Shown here one piece after another: positions 1 through 4,803 of a stretch of DNA of 44,249 nt. The stretch comes from CAZOWL01 sp964583605 (GTDB taxonomy: Bacteria > Pseudomonadota > Gammaproteobacteria > Chromatiales > Chromatiaceae). Each line of letters begins with the position of its first letter. Within the stretch, counting starts at the first letter, position 1. The position numbers were made by a program, and so were the translations under genes. Where the stretch lies: positions 1 to 44,249 of the forward strand of contig CAZOWL010000025.1 of NCBI GenBank assembly GCA_964583605.1, in the 5' to 3' direction. The notes under the pieces were generated by a model that saw only the letters and a list, made by a program, of their open reading frames with translations, was not told the origin of the DNA and did not search any database.

Positions 1-872
1 GAGCCAATCTTTGAAAATACAGCCGGTGGATCGCGGATTAAGGAGCGAAACAACAGCAGGTCGCGCAGCCGCTCAGAGGCATCCAGCCGCGCGAGCAGGT
101 CGCCGATGCTGCGCATCTCGAAGAAACCGAGCGGTAGCGCCAGCAGATAGCCGACGACGTTACTCGTCATCTGCTCGGAGAACTGCACCGAGAGATAGAT
201 CACGAGGCGTTGCCGCAGCCATTCCAGCAGCGGATTGGTCACATAGAGGATGCCGAAGCCGATGGCGAGCACCAGCAGCAGATCTAGGTCGCCGGTAGGC
301 ACCACGTCGTCGATGGCAAGCTGGCTGAAGAATGGCAGGGCGATGGCGACCAATTGGATCGCAAGCGACAGGATCAGCGTCTGCGTCAGCGGCCCGACCA
401 GGCCCTTGACCCCGCGCAGGATGTTGCCCAGGCGGATGGTGCTGTCGACCCGCTCGCTGCGGAACTGCGCAGATGGCAGAGCCTCGAGCACGATGCCGGT
501 GAAGCTCTTCGAAAACTCGGCGAGGGAGAGCTTGCGCTCGCCGGCGCCGGGGTCATGGATGAACGCGTGGCGCCGGGTGATTCGGCGAAGGACGACAAAA
601 TGATTGAACTCCCAGTGCAGAATCGCCGGCAGGCGGACCTCGTTGAGCCGGTCCAGATCGACCTTCAGCGCACGCGGCTTCAGGTCCAGCTTTTCGGCGA
701 TGCGCATGAGGTCGCTGAGCTTTGCCCCCTGCAGCGTGATGGGGAAGCGGCGACGCAACGACGGCAGGTCGATCTGACGACCCCAGTAGGCGGCAACCAT
801 GCCGATGCAGGCAAGACCGCACTCGGCGGCCTCGGATTGCAGATAGACAGGGAGGCTCTTGCGGATGAACAT
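1..872 (-). CDS. C39-peptidase ABC transporter for double-glycine peptides (3' part off window)
   Basis: I translated this by hand from the ATG at 872; an in-frame stop lies just upstream, so this is the first possible start. The N-terminus (YLQSEAAECGLACIGMV) matches peptidase C39, with catalytic Cys18, a His near residue 91 (NHFVVL) and an Asp in HDPGAGE. A transmembrane region begins near residue 160 (LFSQLAID-type ABC exporter fold). Such proteins cleave the leader after Gly-Gly and export the core peptide across the inner membrane with an HlyD adaptor. It lies 75 nt after the HlyD gene and downstream of three double-glycine precursors, so these are its likely substrates. Odd point: after RLRDLL (nt about 1-50) the frame stays open, but the sequence no longer looks like the expected membrane segment. 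The ATPase domain would lie outside the window, so intactness cannot be judged. Confidence 0.88.
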   Translation of the reverse strand, partial: MFIRKSLPVYLQSEAAECGLACIGMVAAYWGRQIDLPSLRRRFPITLQGAKLSDLMRIAEKLDLKPRALKVDLDRLNEVRLPAILHWEFNHFVVLRRITRRHAFIHDPGAGERKLSLAEFSKSFTGIVLEALPSAQFRSERVDSTIRLGNILRGVKGLVGPLTQTLILSLAIQLVAIALPFFSQLAIDDVVPTGDLDLLLVLAIGFGILYVTNPLLEWLRQRLVIYLSVQFSEQMTSNVVGYLLALPLGFFEMRSIGDLLARLDASERLRDLLLFRSLIRDPPAVFSKIG

Positions 873-947
873 AGGCTCAGGGGGCTACGCGATCGGCCCG
901 GACTGGCGTCCGTTGCCCGGGTGTGCGGAATAGCAGCGGGCGTCGGC

Positions 948-2174
948 TTAGAGCACGGGATCTAGGAGCCAGAACAGGATCGGCTTCTGATCGGCGATGA
1001 TGCTGGCCTCGAACAGCATCCCAGAGGCTAGGCGCAGGCGCTCACCGCGTTTGTTGACAGGGGCCTGGTCGATGTCGGTGTAGATGCGGTAGACCGGCTC
1101 GTCGCCGGCGATCGGCGCGGCGATTGCTTGCGGTAGCTGCGCGGTGTTGTCGATGGCCCGAACCAAGCCGCGGAAGACCCCGTGCTCGCGATAGGGGTAG
1201 GCGGCGTAACGTATAGAGATCAGGTCGCCTTCGGCGACGAACCCGATAGCCGCCGACGGCGCCAGCACCGTGGCCTGGAAATGATCGCCAGCCGGGTCGA
1301 TGCGAAACAGCGGCTCAGCCAGGCTCACTCGCTGGAGGTCGCGCGCCTTCGATACTGTGACGACGCCATCGATGGGCGCGACGATGTCGCGGCGCTGCTC
1401 CGCACTGAGTCGCTCGATCTGGTTGCTGAGGCTCAGGCCCTCGCTGCGATAGTCGACCAGCTGGGCGTTGATCTCATTGAGCTCCAGCTCGCGGTCGATG
1501 CGGCTGGTCTGGACCCGCTCCGCCGCCTCTAAGGCCGCGGTCTCGGCGTCAATCAGTCGCTGACTGGCGGCGATCAGGGTGCTGTCGGCCTCGTCCAGGC
1601 TGCTTTGCGTGTCGAGCTTGCGCTCGAACAGGGCCGCGACTCGATCGCGTGAGGCGACCGCCAGCTCATGCTCGCGCCGTTGCATCTCAAGGATGCGCTC
1701 GCGGGTGTGCTGCTGACGCTCCGCGTTGGCGATGCGCACGCTATGGATGCGCTCGGCGCTCGTCAGCCGCCGCTCGGTCAGGGCAATGCGCTCATCGACG
1801 AGCTGTCGGCGCGCTTCGAGCCCCTCCAGCTGCAGGCTGATCAGACTCTCGCGGCGGTCCACGTCGAAGGTATCGGAGATCACAGCGAGCAGCTCGCCCT
1901 TCTCGACGCGCGCACCGTTGGCCACGCGCAGCTCCAGCACCCCGGCCACCGGGGCCGATAGCGTGATGCCGCCGGAGCTGGGCTCGATAAAGCCGGGGGC
2001 GGTGACCTTGCGCGTGTACGACGTAAGCCAGGCGTAGGCAATGAGGCCAACCAGGATGCCGAGCAGGCAAGCGGTCAGGAGCGTCGCGGACAGGCTCCCG
2101 CGGATGCTGACCGGGTTCGAGAAGCCCTTGATCCGGCTCTCCAGCGCCTCCTTTCGGTACAGCGTATGGGACAT
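948..2174 (-). CDS. HlyD-family membrane fusion (adaptor) protein
   Basis: This 408-aa periplasmic adaptor has an inner-membrane helix at about residues 27-50 (LLTACLLGILVGLIAYAWL). A biotinyl/lipoyl-like half-motif follows (SAPVAGVLELRVANGARVEKGE, given in part), then a long coiled-coil hairpin rich in Glu/Arg/Leu and a C-terminal beta domain (IVAPIDGVVTVSKA). That is the layout of HlyD/CvaA-type proteins that link an ABC exporter to an outer-membrane channel. I chose ATG 2174 (MSHTLYRK) over a 44-residue upstream extension, because the extension overlaps the preceding flavoprotein gene and has no adaptor character. The flavoprotein stop is only 10 nt upstream, so the two are probably translated together. 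No outer-membrane TolC-type gene is seen nearby. Confidence 0.93.
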   Translation of the reverse strand: MSHTLYRKEALESRIKGFSNPVSIRGSLSATLLTACLLGILVGLIAYAWLTSYTRKVTAPGFIEPSSGGITLSAPVAGVLELRVANGARVEKGELLAVISDTFDVDRRESLISLQLEGLEARRQLVDERIALTERRLTSAERIHSVRIANAERQQHTRERILEMQRREHELAVASRDRVAALFERKLDTQSSLDEADSTLIAASQRLIDAETAALEAAERVQTSRIDRELELNEINAQLVDYRSEGLSLSNQIERLSAEQRRDIVAPIDGVVTVSKARDLQRVSLAEPLFRIDPAGDHFQATVLAPSAAIGFVAEGDLISIRYAAYPYREHGVFRGLVRAIDNTAQLPQAIAAPIAGDEPVYRIYTDIDQAPVNKRGERLRLASGMLFEASIIADQKPILFWLLDPVL

Positions 2175-2184
2175 CGTAGCGGTG

Positions 2185-3138
2185 TCAGATCGGCGCGGCG
2201 GTGGCGCCCTTGGTGCGCTCCTCGATAATGTCGTTGGCCAACATGAAGCCCGCGATGATGCCCTCGTGGGCGGCACCAACGAGCGTGGAAAAGCCGGTGC
2301 GGGCATCGCCGATGATGAACACGTCGCCGAGGTCCGTGCGTCCCGCCTGATCGGTCTTGTAGATCGCCTTGCCGGTCATTGGGTGCAGGCCGCGCTCGAT
2401 GCCGAGGGCGTCGATGATCGGCCAGGACGCACTGCCAGGCAGGTCGGCCATGTAGATCGCCCGGGCCTCGACCTCGGTGCCATCGTCGAGCTTGAGCACC
2501 GGCCGGCCGATCTCGCCCTCGATTGCCCGGACGCGACCGTCGACGATCCGACCCTGGCTGACCCGGCCGACCACGGCGTCCATCTCCGCGGCCGACGGCC
2601 CGTCGTGGGTGATGTAGTGCAGGTCGGCGGTCCAGTTCGACAATAGCCGAAAGAAGTCACGGTCGCGCTCGCCGGTGCCGATGAGGACGAGGCGCAGGTC
2701 CGAGAGCTCATAGGCATGGCAGTAGGGGCAGGTTAAGACGTCCTGCCCGAAGCGCGGGTCGAGCCCGTCGATGCCCGTGATGCCACTCGGATAGCGGAAG
2801 CCCGGAGCAAAGACCAGGCGACGGGCCGTGAGCTCCCCACCGTTGGCAAGCCGCAACCCATAGCCGATGGCGTCCTTGTCGACGGCGACGACCTCGCTAT
2901 TGATCCGGGTCACCGACGGATAGGCATCCACGTCGGCAGCGGCCGCCGCGAGGATCGCCTGCTTGCTCCGGCCGTCATGGGTCAGGAAGTTGTGCGTCGG
3001 CCCGGCGTAGAAAGCGCGATCCGGGTCGCCGATGACGCAAACGTCGATGCGCGCGCGGGCCAGCATCAGCGCTGTGCTCATGCCGGCGATGCCGGCGCCG
3101 ATGATGGCGACCTGATGGTCGGCAGTCAGCTCGTACAC
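2185..3138 (-). CDS. Thioredoxin-reductase-like FAD dithiol oxidoreductase
   Basis: This 317-aa protein starts at GTG with a good GAGGG ribosome binding site. It has a Rossmann FAD motif at residues 13-19 (GAGIAGM), the active-site pair Cys137/Cys140 in CPYCHAYEL, and a C-terminal FAD motif (DVFIIGDARTGFSTL). This is the two-domain low-molecular-weight TrxR fold. Where TrxR has its NADPH site (GGGxSA followed by a basic HRR segment), this protein reads IGTGERDRDF with no obvious basic pocket. Flavoprotein dithiol oxidases of the GliT/HlmI/DepH type also carry a CxxC next to the flavin and oxidise dithiols in secondary metabolites. Set between Cys-containing precursor peptides and the export genes, a role in making or guarding a disulfide in the CGGLC peptides is a reasonable inference, but it is not shown. 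Confidence 0.85.
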   Translation of the reverse strand: MYELTADHQVAIIGAGIAGMSTALMLARARIDVCVIGDPDRAFYAGPTHNFLTHDGRSKQAILAAAAADVDAYPSVTRINSEVVAVDKDAIGYGLRLANGGELTARRLVFAPGFRYPSGITGIDGLDPRFGQDVLTCPYCHAYELSDLRLVLIGTGERDRDFFRLLSNWTADLHYITHDGPSAAEMDAVVGRVSQGRIVDGRVRAIEGEIGRPVLKLDDGTEVEARAIYMADLPGSASWPIIDALGIERGLHPMTGKAIYKTDQAGRTDLGDVFIIGDARTGFSTLVGAAHEGIIAGFMLANDIIEERTKGATAAPI

Positions 3139-3147
3139 TTTTTGCCC

Positions 3148-3285
3148 TCAGCGGCCGATGAGGTTGAAGAGCAGCTCACCGGCCAGAATGCCGGCCGTGA
3201 AAACGAAGATGCCGCCGACGATGAGCACGAGGACCTGCAGGCCGCTCCCGAGCTCGTTGAAGAGAGTAACAGCAGTCGCAAGCAT
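3148..3285 (-). CDS. 45-aa hydrophobic membrane peptide, candidate immunity or auxiliary peptide
   Basis: The ATG at 3285 follows a strong AGAGGAG ribosome binding site at 8-nt spacing. The peptide has one long hydrophobic stretch (residues about 17-39, Val/Leu/Ile/Gly/Phe-rich) and ends FNLIGR. It has no double-glycine leader, no Cys and no similarity to the three neighbouring precursors. Its stop lies 9 nt before the flavoprotein start, so it belongs to the same transcript. Small single-helix proteins in bacteriocin operons are often immunity proteins; a leaderless peptide or an assembly factor are alternatives. I do not recognise a family. Confidence 0.75.
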   Translation of the reverse strand: MLATAVTLFNELGSGLQVLVLIVGGIFVFTAGILAGELLFNLIGR

Positions 3286-3308
3286 GAACGTGGCTCCTCT
3301 AGAAGTCG

Positions 3309-3336
3309 GCGATGCCCCGCCGGGGCGGGGCATCGC
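3309..3336 (-). promoter_or_regulatory. Perfect 12-bp GC-rich stem-loop in the bacteriocin-like operon
   Basis: Two perfectly complementary 12-nt arms (3309-3320 and 3325-3336) enclose a 4-nt loop. The element sits between the last precursor gene (stop at 3358) and the 45-aa peptide gene (start at 3285). There is no U-tract on the minus strand, so a classical intrinsic terminator is unlikely. It could be a partial attenuator or an mRNA-stabilising 3' end that keeps precursor mRNA in excess over the export genes; that role is inferred. Confidence 0.75.
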
Positions 3337-3357
3337 AGGTTTGATCCAGGTGCGGGA

Positions 3358-3519
3358 TCAGTTCGTGGCCTTGCCGACAGCCTCCCCGACCTTGATGCCG
3401 GAGACGAACAGGCCGATGCCTGCGATGATGCCGCCAAGGACACAGAGGCCCCCGCAGACGAAGCCGCCGCTGACGCTATCGATCTCGTCCTGGCTCAGGG
3501 TACGAAGCTCGTTGGTCAT
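3358..3519 (-). CDS. Double-glycine-leader peptide precursor 3 (bacteriocin-like)
   Basis: This 53-aa peptide starts at ATG 3519 after a GGAGAG ribosome binding site. The 19-residue leader (LRTLSQDEIDSVSGG at its end) matches the bacteriocin double-glycine consensus with E-I/L at about -8 and VSGG at the cleavage point. The predicted 34-residue core starts FVCGGLCVLGG and is rich in Gly, Ile and Val with small-xxx-small spacing typical of membrane-active class II peptides; it ends KATN. Cys22 and Cys26 are the only cysteines. Cleavage by the C39 transporter downstream is the expected maturation step. The leader and first seven core residues are almost identical in the two sister genes. Confidence 0.9.
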   Translation of the reverse strand: MTNELRTLSQDEIDSVSGGFVCGGLCVLGGIIAGIGLFVSGIKVGEAVGKATN

Positions 3520-3557
3520 GATTACTCTCCGTTGCGTGTCGGTCGTGTAAGAATCGA

Positions 3558-3701
3558 TCAGTTCAGGATGGCGTAGGTGCCGCCGAAGCCGATCACGGCG
3601 CCGAGCGCGAAGAGGCCGGCGACGCAGAGGCCACCGCAGACAAAGCCGCCGCTCACGGAATCGATCTCGGCCTGGTTCAGAGTGCGAAGCTCAGGGGTCA
3701 T
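3558..3701 (-). CDS. Double-glycine-leader peptide precursor 2 (bacteriocin-like)
   Basis: This 47-aa peptide has its ATG at 3701 and a weak GCAGG upstream. The 19-residue leader ends LNQAEIDSVSGG and the 28-residue core starts FVCGGLCVAGL, then runs as a Gly/Ala/Phe-rich hydrophobic segment ending in TYAILN. It is the shortest of the three and carries no charged residues in the core. The shared FVCGGLC start and hydrophobic remainder suggest the three products act together or as variants. Only 38 nt separate its stop from the next precursor start, so they are co-transcribed. Confidence 0.9.
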   Translation of the reverse strand: MTPELRTLNQAEIDSVSGGFVCGGLCVAGLFALGAVIGFGGTYAILN

Positions 3702-3767
3702 TGCGTATACCTGCTGTGGGTTGGTGTCGGTCTCGATGGCCGCGGCCCAATCCTTGGCTGGTGTGTT

Positions 3768-3792
3768 GCCGTCCGCACAGGGCGGATACGGC
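3768..3792 (-). promoter_or_regulatory. Imperfect stem-loop between precursors 1 and 2
   Basis: Arms 3768-3776 and 3782-3792 pair over 9 bp with a 2-nt bulge, in the 135-nt gap after precursor 1. As with the perfect hairpin further downstream, no U-tract follows on the minus strand. It may separate or stabilise the precursor 1 mRNA; no other signal is seen in this gap. Confidence 0.45.
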
Positions 3793-3836
3793 GAACGCCA
3801 CGGAGGGGTCGGACGCGCGACGAATCGTTAACGCGA

Positions 3837-4007
3837 TCAGTTGGACTTCTTCGCCGCCGTGTAGCCAACGGCCACGCCGGAGCCGAAGAGCAAGCCAGCG
3901 CCGAAGGCGATGCCGGCGATGCACAGGCCGCCGCAGACGAAGCCGCCACTGACGGCCTCGATCTCGTGCTGGTCGAGGGTACGGAGATCAGACTTCTGCT
4001 CGTTCAT
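3837..4007 (-). CDS. Double-glycine-leader peptide precursor 1 (bacteriocin-like)
   Basis: This 56-aa peptide starts at ATG 4007 after a TAGGAAACC ribosome binding region. It has a 22-residue leader ending LDQHEIEAVSGG and a 34-residue core starting FVCGGLCIAGI. The core is Gly/Ala-rich and ends in a basic tail (YTAAKKSN). Cys25 and Cys29 are its only cysteines. It is the first gene of the minus-strand cluster, so the operon promoter should lie in the region above 4007. A bacteriocin-type product is the best reading, based on leader, size, hydrophobic core and the dedicated C39/HlyD exporter; a signalling peptide is also possible. Confidence 0.9.
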   Translation of the reverse strand: MNEQKSDLRTLDQHEIEAVSGGFVCGGLCIAGIAFGAGLLFGSGVAVGYTAAKKSN

Positions 4008-4070
4008 GGTTTCCTACTCTCGAATGGTTTTGAAGAAGGGACAGTGGTTACGCCGACGACCCGCCGCGGT

Positions 4071-4086
4071 CGGGCCGCGAGGCCCG
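4071..4086. promoter_or_regulatory. GC-rich inverted repeat upstream of the peptide cluster
   Basis: Perfect 6-bp arms (4071-4076 and 4081-4086) with a 4-nt loop lie 64 nt upstream of the first precursor. This could be an operator in the promoter region or chance in GC-rich DNA. I could not identify a convincing -35/-10 pair here. Confidence 0.3.
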
Positions 4087-4287
4087 CAGCAAATAGCAAT
4101 GAAAGATGACGTCCGATCGAAGACTCTGTTTCGGTTACGTGAAGCCTCATGCAGAACCAGCTTCACTAGGCGTCCGAAGTACACAAATCCAAGATCACGA
4201 TGCCCCCGCAGCGAAGAGCGTGTCATCACCACGGGCGCGGAAACACCCTGCTGTGGAGCGCGGGTCGACCTGTCGGTTCGGTTCATC

Positions 4288-4390
4288 CGCCTCGGCGGAG
4301 ACCGAAGATCTCACCGAGCGCATCGCCGAGCTGACCGGGGAAACCAAGATGGCCGCCGTTACCCGAGCGTTGCGCGAGCGCTTACAATGA
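4288..4390 (+). pseudogene. C-terminal remnant of a VapB/PSK-type antitoxin
   Basis: The last 30 or so residues of this frame (AETEDLTERIAELTGETKM, then AVTRALRERLQ) match the C-terminal half of short VapB antitoxins of the Rv0623/PSK transcription-factor family, whose hallmark is ELTGET followed by AVxxALxERL. The usual N-terminal DNA-binding part is not recognisable upstream. The stop overlaps an ATG (caatga), the spacing normally seen before vapC. I read this as a decayed antitoxin gene. Confidence 0.6.
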
Positions 4391-4396
4391 ATTTCG

Positions 4397-4427
4397 CGAA
4401 GCACGTTCGCTCCCTCGCCCTCTGGGA
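4397..4427. repeat. REP-like element, copy 1 (in the vapBC junction)
   Basis: The sequence around CGTTCGCTCCCTCGCCCTCT matches a second copy at 18174-18204 over about 30 nt with few differences. The motif resembles the CCCTCTCCCTCTGGGAGAGGG-type palindromic repeats scattered in many proteobacterial genomes (shown here in part). It replaces the part where the VapC start should be. Confidence 0.5.
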
Positions 4428-4622
4428 GACGAGCCGGAGCGGCGGCGCTTCAACGAGGCCATCGAGGCCGCGCCGCACTGCCGTACCTCGACGGCGGCGC
4501 TGGCGGAGATATCCATTGTCGTCGAGGCTCGCCATGGCGCGGACGGGATCCGCGACCTGGATCTCTATCAAAAATGTTCCCGGATCCATTGTTTGGAAGC
4601 ACCGACTCAGCCCGATGGATGA
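4422..4622 (+). pseudogene. Internal fragment of a VapC-type PIN toxin
   Basis: The frame from 4422 reads LGDEPERRRFNEAIEAA, then LAEISIVVEARHGADGIRDL, which is typical of VapC PIN-domain ribonucleases just after their N-terminal DTSA motif. The N-terminal catalytic Asp segment is missing, because the reading frame from the antitoxin-linked ATG at 4387 is out of phase. The C-terminal half, with the remaining acidic residues, is replaced by unrelated sequence and an early stop at 4620-4622. It is therefore broken at both ends and should be inactive. Confidence 0.7.
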
Positions 4623-4632
4623 ACTTCGGCGT

Positions 4633-4661
4633 GCGGGGGGTACGCGATGCGTACCACCCGC
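4633..4661. promoter_or_regulatory. Strong hairpin upstream of the ATP-grasp operon
   Basis: A perfect 7-bp inverted repeat (4639-4645 and 4649-4655, 3-nt loop) extends by five more pairs after one mismatch. On the plus strand it is followed by GTTTAG. It may be a terminator for the decayed toxin-antitoxin transcript or part of the promoter region of the gene at 4804. The rest of the 4008-4803 interval holds nothing else I can support. Confidence 0.45.
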
Positions 4662-4803
4662 GTTTAGCTCACAGTAACTGCTCGGTCCGCTTGCGCCTCT
4701 GGCAAAGACGGCGCGGTCTCGTATCGCGCCCGTCCGAACGCGGTTGAGTCCTGCCCCCGTCGGGTGTCTAATCGCGGTTGTCCCGTCTCTGCCCGGAAGA
4801 CCC

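Noticed and set aside
948..2306. Longer HlyD start upstream of 2174
   Set aside because: The 44 extra residues overlap the flavoprotein gene, are Pro/Arg/Ser-rich and lack family character.
1..4007. Sactipeptide or lanthipeptide cluster
   Set aside because: No radical-SAM protein or LanM/LanB/LanC-like enzyme is visible, and the cores have no Ser/Thr-rich ring pattern; only a CxxC flavoprotein is present.
4106..4622. An intact vapBC toxin-antitoxin module
   Set aside because: The antitoxin N-terminus and both ends of the toxin are missing or out of frame, so only remnants are supported.
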